DNA of 64,000 nucleotides, from positions 29,758-93,757 of the forward strand of contig CALBTT010000034.1 in NCBI GenBank assembly GCA_937967645.1, written 5' to 3'. Position numbers and translations under genes: made by a program. The DNA comes from an uncultured Zoogloea sp. (GTDB lineage Bacteria > Pseudomonadota > Gammaproteobacteria > Burkholderiales > Rhodocyclaceae). Below, piece after piece: positions 43,873-52,044 of the stretch (the first letter of the stretch is position 1; every line of letters begins with the position of its first letter). The notes beneath the pieces are model-generated. The model worked only from the letters and a program-made list of their open reading frames with translations. It was not told where the DNA came from and did no database searches.

Positions 43873-45084
43873 ATGCTGAAGTTTCCGATCTACCTCGATT
43901 ACTCGGCGACCACGCCGGTAGACCCCCGTGTGGCCGAGAAGATGATTCCGTACCTCACGGAACTGTTCGGCAACCCGGCGTCCCGTAGCCATTCCTATGG
44001 CTGGACGGCCGAGAAGGCTGTTGAGGAAGCCCGTGAGGAAGTGGCGGCGCTGGTGGGTGCGGACCCCAAGGAGATCATCTGGACCTCCGGGGCAACCGAA
44101 TCCAACAACCTGGCCATCAAGGGCGCAGCCCATTTCTATTCCGGCAAGGGCAAGCACATCATCACGGTCAAGACCGAGCACAAGGCCGTGCTGGATACCG
44201 TCCGCGAACTGGAGCGGCAGGGTTTTGAAGCCACCTATCTCGACGTCCGGGAAGATGGCCTGCTGGACCTCGAGGTCCTCAAGGCGGCGATCCGCCCCGA
44301 CACCACCGTGATCTCGGTGATGTTCGTGAACAACGAAGTGGGTGTCGTCCAGCCGATCGCCGAGATCGGTGAGATCTGCCGCGAAAAGGGCATCGTCTTC
44401 CACGTGGATGCCGCGCAGGCTACCGGCAAGGTCGAGATCGACCTGAGCAAGCTGAAGGTCGACCTGATGTCCTTCAGCGCCCACAAGACCTACGGCCCCA
44501 AGGGCGTCGGTGCCCTGTACGTGCGCCGCAAGCCCCGCGTGCGCCTGGAAGCCCAGATGCATGGCGGTGGCCACGAGCGCGGTCTGCGTTCGGGCACGTT
44601 GGCCACCCACCAGATCGTCGGCATGGGCGAGGCCTTCCGTCTGGCCCGCCTCGAGATGGCCGAAGAGAACCAGCGTGTCGGCGCCCTGCGTGACCGTCTG
44701 CTGGAAGGCCTGACCACCATCGAGGAAACCTTCGTCAATGGCGATCTGACCCATCGGGTGCCGCACAACCTGAACATCAGCTTCGCCTATGTTGAGGGTG
44801 AGTCGCTGATCATGGCGATCAAGGATATCGCGGTGTCCAGTGGTTCGGCCTGCACCTCGGCGAGCCTGGAGCCGTCCTATGTGTTGCGCGCCCTGGGCCG
44901 CAACGACGAGCTGGCTCACAGCTCGATCCGTTTCACCATCGGCCGCTTCACGACGGTCGAGGAAGTCGATTACACCATCGACCTGCTGCGACGCAAGATC
45001 GGCAAGCTCCGCGAGCTGTCCCCCCTGTGGGACATGTTCAAGGAAGGCATCGATCTGAACACGGTGCAGTGGGCTGCCCACTGA
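43873..45084 (+). CDS. iscS: Cysteine desulfurase IscS
   Basis: Housekeeping desulfurase of 403 residues, matching E. coli IscS in length. Seen: FPIYLDYSATTPVDPRV, PLP Lys in SFSAHKTYGPKGVGAL, active Cys in SSGSACTSASLEPSYVLRAL, and the C-terminal IscU-docking tail ending FKEGIDLNTVQWAAH. It supplies sulfur to IscU. ATG 43873 is chosen since GGAG (43860-43863) is 9 nt before it; ATG 43867 is too close. Third gene of the isc operon. Confidence 0.98.
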   Translation: MLKFPIYLDYSATTPVDPRVAEKMIPYLTELFGNPASRSHSYGWTAEKAVEEAREEVAALVGADPKEIIWTSGATESNNLAIKGAAHFYSGKGKHIITVKTEHKAVLDTVRELERQGFEATYLDVREDGLLDLEVLKAAIRPDTTVISVMFVNNEVGVVQPIAEIGEICREKGIVFHVDAAQATGKVEIDLSKLKVDLMSFSAHKTYGPKGVGALYVRRKPRVRLEAQMHGGGHERGLRSGTLATHQIVGMGEAFRLARLEMAEENQRVGALRDRLLEGLTTIEETFVNGDLTHRVPHNLNISFAYVEGESLIMAIKDIAVSSGSACTSASLEPSYVLRALGRNDELAHSSIRFTIGRFTTVEEVDYTIDLLRRKIGKLRELSPLWDMFKEGIDLNTVQWAAH

Positions 45085-45097
45085 CAGGAGAACGAAA

Positions 45098-45481
45098 ATG
45101 GCATACAGCGAAAAGGTCCTGGACCACTACGAAAACCCCCGTAACGTCGGTGCCTTCGGCAAGGAAGACGAAGACGTCGGCACCGGCATGGTCGGCGCAC
45201 CGGCCTGCGGCGACGTGATGAAGCTGCAGATCAAGGTGGGCAAGGACGGCATCATCGAGGACGCCAAGTTCAAGACCTACGGCTGCGGCTCGGCGATCGC
45301 CTCCAGCTCGCTGGTCACCGAGTGGGTCAAGGGCAAGTCCCTCGACCAGGCCCTGGAGATCAAGAACACCGCCATCGCCGAAGAACTGGCGCTGCCGCCG
45401 GTCAAGATCCACTGCTCGATCCTGGCCGAGGACGCCATCAAGGCGGCTGTCGAAGACTATAAAAAGAAGCATAACGGCTGA
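45098..45481 (+). CDS. iscU: Fe-S cluster scaffold IscU
   Basis: Scaffold of 127 residues on which [2Fe-2S] clusters are built from IscS sulfur. Ligands Cys37 (with Asp39), Cys63 and Cys106 are all present, and the HscA recognition motif LPPVK is at 99-103. The SD (AGGAGA) is strong. Between iscS and iscA. Confidence 0.98.
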   Translation: MAYSEKVLDHYENPRNVGAFGKEDEDVGTGMVGAPACGDVMKLQIKVGKDGIIEDAKFKTYGCGSAIASSSLVTEWVKGKSLDQALEIKNTAIAEELALPPVKIHCSILAEDAIKAAVEDYKKKHNG

Positions 45482-45495
45482 AAGGAATCGAGATC

Positions 45496-45819
45496 ATGGC
45501 AGTGACCCTGTCCGAGAAGGCTGCAAACCACATCGGCAATTTCCTCGCCAAGCGTGGCAAGGGCGTCGGTATCCGCCTTGGCGTCCGTACCTCGGGATGC
45601 TCCGGCATGGCGTACAAGCTGGAGTTCGCTGACGAGGTCACGGCCGAGGATGTCGTTTTCGAGAGCCGTGGCCTGAAGGTCCTGATCGACCCGAAGAGCC
45701 TGCCCTACATGGACGGGACCGAGTTGGACTTCGTCCGCGAAGGGCTCAATGAGGGCTTCAAGTTCAACAACCCGAACGTGAAGGGTGAGTGCGGCTGCGG
45801 CGAGAGCTTCACTGTCTGA
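45496..45819 (+). CDS. iscA: A-type Fe-S carrier IscA
   Basis: A-type carrier of 107 residues delivering Fe-S clusters to apo-proteins. The three conserved cysteines are Cys35 (TSGCSGMAY), Cys99 and Cys101 (GECGCGES), in the same positions as E. coli IscA. Strong SD AAGGA; 14 nt after iscU. Confidence 0.98.
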   Translation: MAVTLSEKAANHIGNFLAKRGKGVGIRLGVRTSGCSGMAYKLEFADEVTAEDVVFESRGLKVLIDPKSLPYMDGTELDFVREGLNEGFKFNNPNVKGECGCGESFTV

Positions 45820-45871
45820 GCCCGGCCCACCGCGTTTCCGTTTGCCTGGCCCTTCGGGCGGAAGGTTTGAC

Positions 45872-46402
45872 ATGCTGGATCTGAAGCAGGACTATTTCGC
45901 CCTCTTTGGCTTGCCTGTGAGTTTCGCCATCGACGTGGCGCGGCTGGAGCAGGCTTACCTGGACATCCAGGCCAAGGTTCATCCGGATCGCTTCGCCCAC
46001 CTGCCCGACGCGGACAAGCGCCTGTCGATGCAGTGGGCGACCCACGCCAACGAAGCTTTCCGGACGCTCAAGACGCCGCTGGCGAGGGGGCAGTACCTGC
46101 TCGAGATGCAGGGGGTCGATCCGGCCTTCGAGACCAATACCGCGATGTCTCCGGAGTTCCTGATGGAGCAGATGGAGTGGCGGGAGGCCCTCGGCGAGGC
46201 CCGCGAGACGGCGGATGAGGACACGCTCGAGGAACTGTCCCGGCGCCTGCGCGCCAGCAGTCGTGATCTGGTGGCCCGGCTTGCCTCCGCCCTGGACGAG
46301 CGCAAGGATCTGGCGCTCGCTGCGGATACGGTGCGCCGGCTGAAGTTTCTCGAGAAGCTGCAACACGAAATCAATGACGCCTTGACGGCGCTGGAATCCT
46401 GA
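45872..46402 (+). CDS. hscB: Fe-S assembly co-chaperone HscB
   Basis: J-domain co-chaperone of 176 residues that brings IscU to HscA and stimulates its ATPase. HPD motif at residues 37-39 (KVHPDRF); the C-terminal helical IscU-binding domain follows (FLMEQMEWREALGEA). ATG 45872 is fixed by GGAAGG 6 nt upstream; the stop overlaps the hscA start by one base. Confidence 0.97.
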   Translation: MLDLKQDYFALFGLPVSFAIDVARLEQAYLDIQAKVHPDRFAHLPDADKRLSMQWATHANEAFRTLKTPLARGQYLLEMQGVDPAFETNTAMSPEFLMEQMEWREALGEARETADEDTLEELSRRLRASSRDLVARLASALDERKDLALAADTVRRLKFLEKLQHEINDALTALES

Positions 46403-48270
46403 TGGCCCTGCTGCAAATATCCGAACCGGGGATGTCCACCGAACCGCACCAGCATCGGCTGGCGGTGGGGATCGACCTGGGGACTACCAATTCGCTGGTC
46501 GCGACGGTACGCAATGGCGTGCCCCAGTGTCTGCAGGACGACGAAGGCAAGACCCTGTTGCCGTCCATCGTGCATTACCTGCCCGACGGGCATATCGCTG
46601 TCGGCCGCAAGGCCCAGGCGGCCCTCGCCGTCGACCCCCGCAACACCATTGCTTCGGTCAAGCGCCTGATGGGGCGCGGCCTGAAGGATGTCTCCCACGT
46701 GGAGACCATGCCCTACGATTTTGTCGACGCCGAAGGCATGGTGCGCCTGCGTACGGTGCAGGGCGTCAAGAGCCCGGTCGAAGTGTCGGCCGAGATCCTC
46801 CGCGATCTGCGCATCCGTGCCGAACGCAGCCTCGGTGGAGAGCTGACCGGGGTGGTCATCACGGTGCCGGCTTACTTTGATGATGCCCAGCGCCAGGCCA
46901 CCAAGGATGCGGCTCGGCTGGCCGGCCTCAATGTGCTGCGCCTGCTCAACGAGCCGACCGCCGCGGCCATCGCCTACGGCCTCGAGAATGCCTCGGAAGG
47001 CGTGTATGCGGTCTACGATCTGGGCGGCGGGACCTTCGACATCTCCATCCTGCGCCTGTCGCGCGGGGTCTTCGAGGTGGTGGCCACCAACGGCGATGCG
47101 TCGCTGGGCGGGGATGACTTCGACCACCGCTTGTTCTGCTGGATGCTGGAGAACGCCAGCATCTCGCTGCCTTCCGACCGGGATTCGCGCCGCCTGCTGA
47201 TCAAGGCCCGTGAGGTCAAGGAGCGCCTGACCCTCGACGAGTCGGTGCCGGTCCGGATGACTCTGGAGAGCGGTGACGAGGTGGATCTGGTGGTGAATCG
47301 GGATGTGTTTGTCGACATCACCCGCAACCTGGTCTCCAAGACCCTCAAGCCGGTGCGCAAGGCGCTCCGCGACGCGGGTCTCGAGCCCGAGGATGTGAAG
47401 GGTGTCGTGATGGTCGGTGGCGCCACCCGCATGCCCCATGTGCAGCAGATGGTCGGCGAGTTTTTCGGTCAGGCGCCCCTCACCAACCTTGACCCTGACA
47501 CCGTGGTGGCCATCGGTGCGGCCATGCAGGCCAATGTGCTGGCGGGCAACCGGGCCGCGGAAGAAGAATGGCTGCTCCTCGACGTGATCCCTCTGTCCCT
47601 CGGCATCGAGACGATGGGGGGCCTGGTCGAGAAGATCATCCCGCGCAACTCCACCATTCCCACGGCACGGGCCCAGGACTTCACCACCTTCAAGGATGGT
47701 CAGACGGCCATGGTCTGCCATGTGGTTCAGGGTGAGCGCGAGCTGGTCTCGGCCTGTCGCTCCCTGGCGCGCTTCGAACTGCGCGGTATTCCGCCGATGG
47801 TGGCGGGCGCGGCCCGGATCCGCGTGACCTTCCAGGTGGATGCGGACGGCCTGCTGTCGGTGTCGGCCCGTGAACAAACCACGGGCATCGAGGCGCGTGT
47901 CGAGGTCAAGCCTTCCTACGGGCTGGCGGACCACGAGATCGCCGACATGCTGAAATCGGGTTTCGAGCACGCCCGGGACGACATGGAGGCCCGCTCGCTG
48001 AAAGAGCAGCAGGTCGAGGCGGAGCGGGTGCTGGAGGCGACCGAGAAGGCGCTTGTGTCCGACGGTGGGCTGCTTGATGCCGCCGAAAGGGCTGCCCTCG
48101 ATACGGCCATCGCCGCACTGCGCGATGCCGCAGCAGGCCAGGATGTGCGGGCCATCAAGATCCAGTTGGAGAGTTTCAACCGGGCCTCCAACGAGTTCGC
48201 CTCCCGGCGTATGGACAAGAGCATTCGTGGGGCCCTGGCGGGCCACAAGATTGACGACCTCCGGATCTGA
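46402..48270 (+). CDS. hscA: Fe-S assembly chaperone HscA
   Basis: Specialised Hsp70 of 622 residues; ATP-driven release of clusters from IscU. Nucleotide-binding domain: VGIDLGTTNSLVAT, YDLGGGTFDISIL, GVVMVGGATRMPHVQQMV; substrate-binding domain from about residue 395 (DVIPLSLGIETMGGLVEKII). The C-terminal lid is shorter than DnaK. Coupled to hscB by overlap. Confidence 0.98.
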   Translation: MALLQISEPGMSTEPHQHRLAVGIDLGTTNSLVATVRNGVPQCLQDDEGKTLLPSIVHYLPDGHIAVGRKAQAALAVDPRNTIASVKRLMGRGLKDVSHVETMPYDFVDAEGMVRLRTVQGVKSPVEVSAEILRDLRIRAERSLGGELTGVVITVPAYFDDAQRQATKDAARLAGLNVLRLLNEPTAAAIAYGLENASEGVYAVYDLGGGTFDISILRLSRGVFEVVATNGDASLGGDDFDHRLFCWMLENASISLPSDRDSRRLLIKAREVKERLTLDESVPVRMTLESGDEVDLVVNRDVFVDITRNLVSKTLKPVRKALRDAGLEPEDVKGVVMVGGATRMPHVQQMVGEFFGQAPLTNLDPDTVVAIGAAMQANVLAGNRAAEEEWLLLDVIPLSLGIETMGGLVEKIIPRNSTIPTARAQDFTTFKDGQTAMVCHVVQGERELVSACRSLARFELRGIPPMVAGAARIRVTFQVDADGLLSVSAREQTTGIEARVEVKPSYGLADHEIADMLKSGFEHARDDMEARSLKEQQVEAERVLEATEKALVSDGGLLDAAERAALDTAIAALRDAAAGQDVRAIKIQLESFNRASNEFASRRMDKSIRGALAGHKIDDLRI

Positions 48271-48294
48271 ACCGGACGGATTGAAGAAGACAAA

Positions 48295-48639
48295 ATGACC
48301 ACACTGATTGTGCTCCCCCATGTGGAGCTGTGCCCCGAAGGGGCGGTGATCGAGGCCGAACCCGGCCAGTCGATCTGCGACGCGCTGCTCAACAACGACA
48401 TCCTGATCGATCACGCCTGTGAGAAGTCCTGTGCCTGTACCACCTGTCACGTGGTGGTGCGGGATGGCTTCAACAGCCTCGAGGCGGCGGAGGATCTGGA
48501 GGAGGACCTGCTCGACAAGGCATGGGGGCTTGAGCCGACCTCCCGGCTGTCCTGCCAGGCCATCATCGGTGATACGCCGCTGACGGTCGAGATTCCGAAG
48601 TACTCCATCAACATGGTCAAGGAAGGTAAACGGGGATGA
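48295..48639 (+). CDS. fdx: ISC-system [2Fe-2S] ferredoxin
   Basis: Adrenodoxin-type ferredoxin of 114 residues that feeds electrons to the ISC machinery. Cluster cysteines lie in HACEKSCACTTCHVVV and SRLSCQAIIGD. The isc operon context is decisive for its role. Its stop overlaps the iscX start (ATGA). Confidence 0.97.
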   Translation: MTTLIVLPHVELCPEGAVIEAEPGQSICDALLNNDILIDHACEKSCACTTCHVVVRDGFNSLEAAEDLEEDLLDKAWGLEPTSRLSCQAIIGDTPLTVEIPKYSINMVKEGKRG

Positions 48640-48830
48640 AGTGGACTGAAGTGCAGGAGATCGCGATCCAGTTGTCCGAGGCCCACCCGGACGTGGACCC
48701 GCTCAAACTCAACTTTGTCGATCTGATGAAGTGGGTCATGGCCTTGCCCGAGTTCGACGACGACCCGAAGCACTGTGGTGAGCGCGTGCTGGAGGCGATC
48801 CAGCAGGCGTGGATCGAGGAAGTGGAGTGA
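48636..48830 (+). CDS. iscX: Fe-S assembly protein IscX
   Basis: Small acidic protein of 64 residues that binds IscS and iron and tunes cluster assembly. Seen: WTEVQEIAIQLSEAHPDVDP, LRF-region equivalent LKLNFVDLMKWV, and EFDDDPKHCGERVLEAIQ, the classic IscX pattern. Overlaps fdx upstream and the peroxidase downstream. Confidence 0.97.
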   Translation: MKWTEVQEIAIQLSEAHPDVDPLKLNFVDLMKWVMALPEFDDDPKHCGERVLEAIQQAWIEEVE

Positions 48831-49324
48831 ATCCTGCCGCGCCGGAAGAAGGGGTTCTGGGCTTTGAAGCCAGAAGCCTGTCCGGCGACCTGATCCGCTT
48901 CTCTGACTTCAGGGGGCGGGTCATCCTGATCGTCAATACAGCCAGCCACTGTGGCTTCACGCCCCAGTACGCGGGCCTGCAGGCGCTTCATGAAACCTAC
49001 TCGGGCCAGGGGCTGGTCGTGGTGGGTTTTCCGTGCAATCAGTTCGGCGCCCAGGAGCCGGCCGGGCCGGATGAGATCAGCCGCTTCTGTCAGCGGAATT
49101 TCGGCGTCAGCTTTCTGATGGCCGACAAGGTGGACGTGAACGGGGATGGGGCCCATCCGCTGTTCAAATACCTGAAAGCCGCCTGCCCCGGTGTGCTGGG
49201 CAGTCAGGTCATCAAGTGGAATTTCACCAAGTTTCTGGTCGATCGCGCGGGGCTGCCCGTGCGTCGCTACGCCCCGACGACTTCACCCGCCGCCTTGGGT
49301 GAAGACATCGAAAGCCTGTTGTAG
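48827..49324 (+). CDS. Glutathione peroxidase-family thiol peroxidase
   Basis: Peroxidase of 165 residues in the GPx fold. Catalytic Cys42 (not selenocysteine) is in NTASHCGFTPQ, with the partner motifs GFPCNQFGAQEP and KWNFTKFLVD. Bacterial Cys-GPx enzymes mostly use thioredoxin. The GTG start at 48827 overlaps the iscX stop, and GAGGA is 6 nt upstream inside iscX, so the peroxidase is translationally linked to the isc operon. It probably protects against peroxide, to which Fe-S proteins are sensitive; that role is inference. Confidence 0.92.
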   Translation: MNPAAPEEGVLGFEARSLSGDLIRFSDFRGRVILIVNTASHCGFTPQYAGLQALHETYSGQGLVVVGFPCNQFGAQEPAGPDEISRFCQRNFGVSFLMADKVDVNGDGAHPLFKYLKAACPGVLGSQVIKWNFTKFLVDRAGLPVRRYAPTTSPAALGEDIESLL

Positions 49325-49334
49325 GATCTGCGGC

Positions 49335-49784
49335 TCAGCGTGAGCCCGGATCAGAGGGTTCATTGAGGGACAGCCAGTAGAGCCCCAGTTGCCCCACCGC
49401 CTGCAGGAAGCGCTCGAAATCCACCGGTTTCCGGATATAGCTGTTGGCCCCCAGCCGATAGGCCTCGAAGATGTCCTGGTGCTCCTTCGAGGTCGTCAGC
49501 ACCACCACCGGCAACAATGCCGTCCTCTCGTCCGCACGGATGCGCCGCAACACTTCCAGTCCATCGATCCGAGGCAGCTTCAGGTCAAGCAGCACAAAGG
49601 CCGGCATGATCAGGCTGTCCCGGTTCGAGTACTGCCCGCTGCAGAAAAGGTAGTCGAGCGCCTCGACGCCGTCTCGGGCCACGACGACCTGGTTGGCGAT
49701 CTTGTTCTTGCTGAAAGCCCTGAGGGTCAGGGCTTCGTCGTCGGGGTTGTCCTCAACGAGGAGGATGGGGCGATCGGTCGCCAT
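49335..49784 (-). CDS. Single-domain response regulator (Rcp1-like)
   Basis: Stand-alone receiver of 149 residues: acidic pair in ILLVEDNPDDEALT, phospho-acceptor Asp67 in FVLLDLKLPRIDG, Thr in VVLTTSKEHQDI and Lys in YIRKPVDFERF. No output domain. The NPDDEALTLRAF pattern matches the Rcp1 group, usually paired with phytochrome-like or PAS-type hybrid kinases; none is adjacent. It has its own upstream gap with a structured leader and SD AAGGAG. Confidence 0.93.
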   Translation of the reverse strand: MATDRPILLVEDNPDDEALTLRAFSKNKIANQVVVARDGVEALDYLFCSGQYSNRDSLIMPAFVLLDLKLPRIDGLEVLRRIRADERTALLPVVVLTTSKEHQDIFEAYRLGANSYIRKPVDFERFLQAVGQLGLYWLSLNEPSDPGSR

Positions 49785-49795
49785 AGAGACTCCTT

Positions 49796-49868
49796 GATCT
49801 TGCTTTTGTGTTTTTGTCGATTTGCATCGGTTGAGGGGCCGATTCCTGAATCGGCCCCAAGCAAGATC
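49796..49868 (-). promoter_or_regulatory. Structured leader of the single-domain regulator
   Basis: On the minus strand an 8-bp outer stem (49861-49868 with 49796-49803) encloses a perfect 10-bp hairpin (49835-49844/49849-49858, 4-nt loop). The 3' arm of the outer stem is followed directly by the SD AAGGAG. A -10-like TATGAT (49871-49866) overlaps the 5' arm. The hairpin might also end prmB transcripts, but lacks a U-run. Confidence 0.4.
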
Positions 49869-49922
49869 ATAAGTACGGCACGGCTGAAAAAGTCTTGATC
49901 AAATTAGCAAATTTGGTGACTT

Positions 49923-50864
49923 TTACAACAATTGACCTGCAGTCAGCAAAAACACTTTGTCATCACCGCTCGGGGCGGAAAGCCAGGTCGGTGCGAGCTG
50001 CGGGAATGCTTCATCCATGATGGACCTGTTATGGCCCACTTCTACGGCCAGAATGCCCTCGGGCTTGAGGAAGCGGGGGGCATCGGCGAGCAGCTTGCGC
50101 ACCAGGTCGAGTCCGTCCTCGCCCGACCCCAGGGCCAGCCCGGGTTCGTGCAGGTATTCGGGCGGCAGCGCGTCCATGGCTTCGCGCGTCACATAGGGCG
50201 GGTTGCTGAGGATGAAGTCGAAAGCCTGCTCGGGCACCGCCTTGAAGCCATCGGACAGCACCAGGGTGATGCGGTCCTCGAGCCCGTAGTCGGCGATGTT
50301 GGCGCGGGCCACGTCGAGGGCGTCCTCGGAGATGTCCACGGCAACGATGTGGGCGTTGGGGAAGGCGTGGGCCATCAGGATGGCCAGGCAGCCGGACCCC
50401 GTGCACATGTCCATCGCCAGACTCACCGCCTCGGGGTCCTGGATCCAGGGGCTGAAACCGTCCTGCAGCAATTCGGCGAAGTAGGAACGGGGAATGATGA
50501 CCCGTGGATCCACCTGGAAACGGAAGTCGCCCAGCCAGGCCTCGCCGGTGATGTAGGCGGCAGGCAGGCGGTCGACCGCGCGCTTCTCGATGACCTCGTA
50601 GATGGCTTCCCGCTCGTCGCTGGGGATGCAGGCGTCCAGGAAGGGATCAAGTCGGTCGAGGGGCAGGGCGAGGGTATGGAGCACCAGGTACACCGCTTCG
50701 TCGTAGGCGTCCTGCAGGCCGTGGCCGTAGAAGCAGCCGGCCCGGTTGAAACGGGTCACGGCATAGCGGATCCAGTCGCGAACGGTGACGAGCTCGGCCA
50801 GGGGACCGTGGTCGTGCTCGTGGTGGTCGTCGTCGAAATGGTTGTCGTGGTCGTCGTGGGTCAT
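49923..50864 (-). CDS. prmB: Ribosomal protein L3 N5-glutamine methyltransferase PrmB
   Basis: SAM-dependent methyltransferase of 313 residues modifying a Gln of ribosomal protein L3. Motif I is AMDMCTGSGCLAILMA and the glutamine-binding NPPY is in DFILSNPPYVTREAM. The conserved protein begins near residue 25 (VTVRDWIRYAVTRFNRAG). The first about 20 residues are a His/Asp-rich run (DDHDNHFDDDHHEHDHG), unusual for PrmB and suggestive of metal binding. The ATG overlaps the dapE stop (ATGA), and no other start lies between, so the tail appears real. Confidence 0.94.
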   Translation of the reverse strand: MTHDDHDNHFDDDHHEHDHGPLAELVTVRDWIRYAVTRFNRAGCFYGHGLQDAYDEAVYLVLHTLALPLDRLDPFLDACIPSDEREAIYEVIEKRAVDRLPAAYITGEAWLGDFRFQVDPRVIIPRSYFAELLQDGFSPWIQDPEAVSLAMDMCTGSGCLAILMAHAFPNAHIVAVDISEDALDVARANIADYGLEDRITLVLSDGFKAVPEQAFDFILSNPPYVTREAMDALPPEYLHEPGLALGSGEDGLDLVRKLLADAPRFLKPEGILAVEVGHNRSIMDEAFPQLAPTWLSAPSGDDKVFLLTAGQLL

Positions 50865-52024
50865 GCCGTTTCCGATCGGGTCAGCAGGTTTTCAAGGATG
50901 CGTCGGTAGATGTCCGACAAGGGGGCTACGGCGTCGACGGCGATGCACTCATTGAGCTTGTGGATCGTTGCGTTGACGGGTCCGAACTCGGCGACCTGGG
51001 GGCAGATCTCGGCGATGAAGCGGCCGTCCGAGGTGCCGCCGGTGGTGGACAGCTCGGGCGTCAGGCCCAGGGTGTCGCGCACGGCGTCCTCCATGGCGGC
51101 CACCAGCGCGCCACGGGGGGTCAGGAAGGGCTTGCCGCCAAGGGTCCAGGCCAGATCGTAGTCGAGGCCGTGGCTGTCCAGGATGGCATGAACCCTGGTC
51201 TTCAGCGCGTCGGCGGTGTGCACGGTGGCGAAGCGGAAGTTGAACATCACCTCCAGGGTGCCGGGGATGACGTTGGTGGCGCCGGTGCCGGCCTTGATGT
51301 TGGACATCTGCCAGGAGGTGGGAGGGAAGTACTCGTTGCCTTCGTCCCACTTGACGGCGGCGAGCTCGGTCAGGGCCGGGGCCGCCAGGTGGATCGGGTT
51401 CCGCGCCAGGTGCGGGTAGGCGATGTGGCCCTGCACGCCCTTGACGGTAAGCTTGCCGGACAGGCTGCCACGTCGGCCGTTCTTGATCATGTCGCCGAGG
51501 GTGTCCACCGAGGTGGGTTCGCCGACGATGCAGTAGTCGAGGGTTTCACCCCGAGCCTTGAGGGTCTCGACGACCAGCGTCGTACCGTGGGTGGCGTCGC
51601 CTTCCTCGTCGGAGGTGAGGAGCAGGGCAATGGAGCCGGGATGGTCCGGGTTGGCGGCGACAAAGGCTTCGATGGCCGTGACGAAGCCGGCCAGGGATGA
51701 CTTCATGTCGGCGGCTCCGCGTCCGTACAGCAGGCCGTCGCGCACGCTGGGGGTGAACGGGTCGGAGTGCCAGGACTCGAGGGGGCCGGTGGGCACCACG
51801 TCGGTGTGGCCGGCGAACACCACCAGGGGGCGGGCGGTGCCCCGGCGGGCCCACAGGTTGGCCACACCGCCGCCGTCGATACGTTCGCAGACGAAGCCGA
51901 GCGGCGCGAGGCGGGCGGCGATGAGGTCGAGGCAGCCGGCATCTTCCGGGGTGACGGAAGGACGGGCGATCAGTTCACAGGCGAGGGCCAGGGTGGGGTT
52001 CCCTGCAGTCTGGGGTGCGGTCAT
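50861..52024 (-). CDS. dapE: Succinyl-diaminopimelate desuccinylase
   Basis: Zn-dependent M20-family hydrolase of 387 residues, making LL-diaminopimelate for lysine and peptidoglycan. Metal and catalytic motifs: VVFAGHTDVVPTGP, the YGRGAADMKSSLAG Asp, LLTSDEEGDATHGT and TTGGTSDGRFIA. Downstream of a PilU-like gene by 20 nt and coupled to prmB. Works with dapD and dapC in the same block. Confidence 0.97.
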   Translation of the reverse strand: MTAPQTAGNPTLALACELIARPSVTPEDAGCLDLIAARLAPLGFVCERIDGGGVANLWARRGTARPLVVFAGHTDVVPTGPLESWHSDPFTPSVRDGLLYGRGAADMKSSLAGFVTAIEAFVAANPDHPGSIALLLTSDEEGDATHGTTLVVETLKARGETLDYCIVGEPTSVDTLGDMIKNGRRGSLSGKLTVKGVQGHIAYPHLARNPIHLAAPALTELAAVKWDEGNEYFPPTSWQMSNIKAGTGATNVIPGTLEVMFNFRFATVHTADALKTRVHAILDSHGLDYDLAWTLGGKPFLTPRGALVAAMEDAVRDTLGLTPELSTTGGTSDGRFIAEICPQVAEFGPVNATIHKLNECIAVDAVAPLSDIYRRILENLLTRSETA

Positions 52025-52044
52025 GTCGGGGAGGGGGCGTGTTA

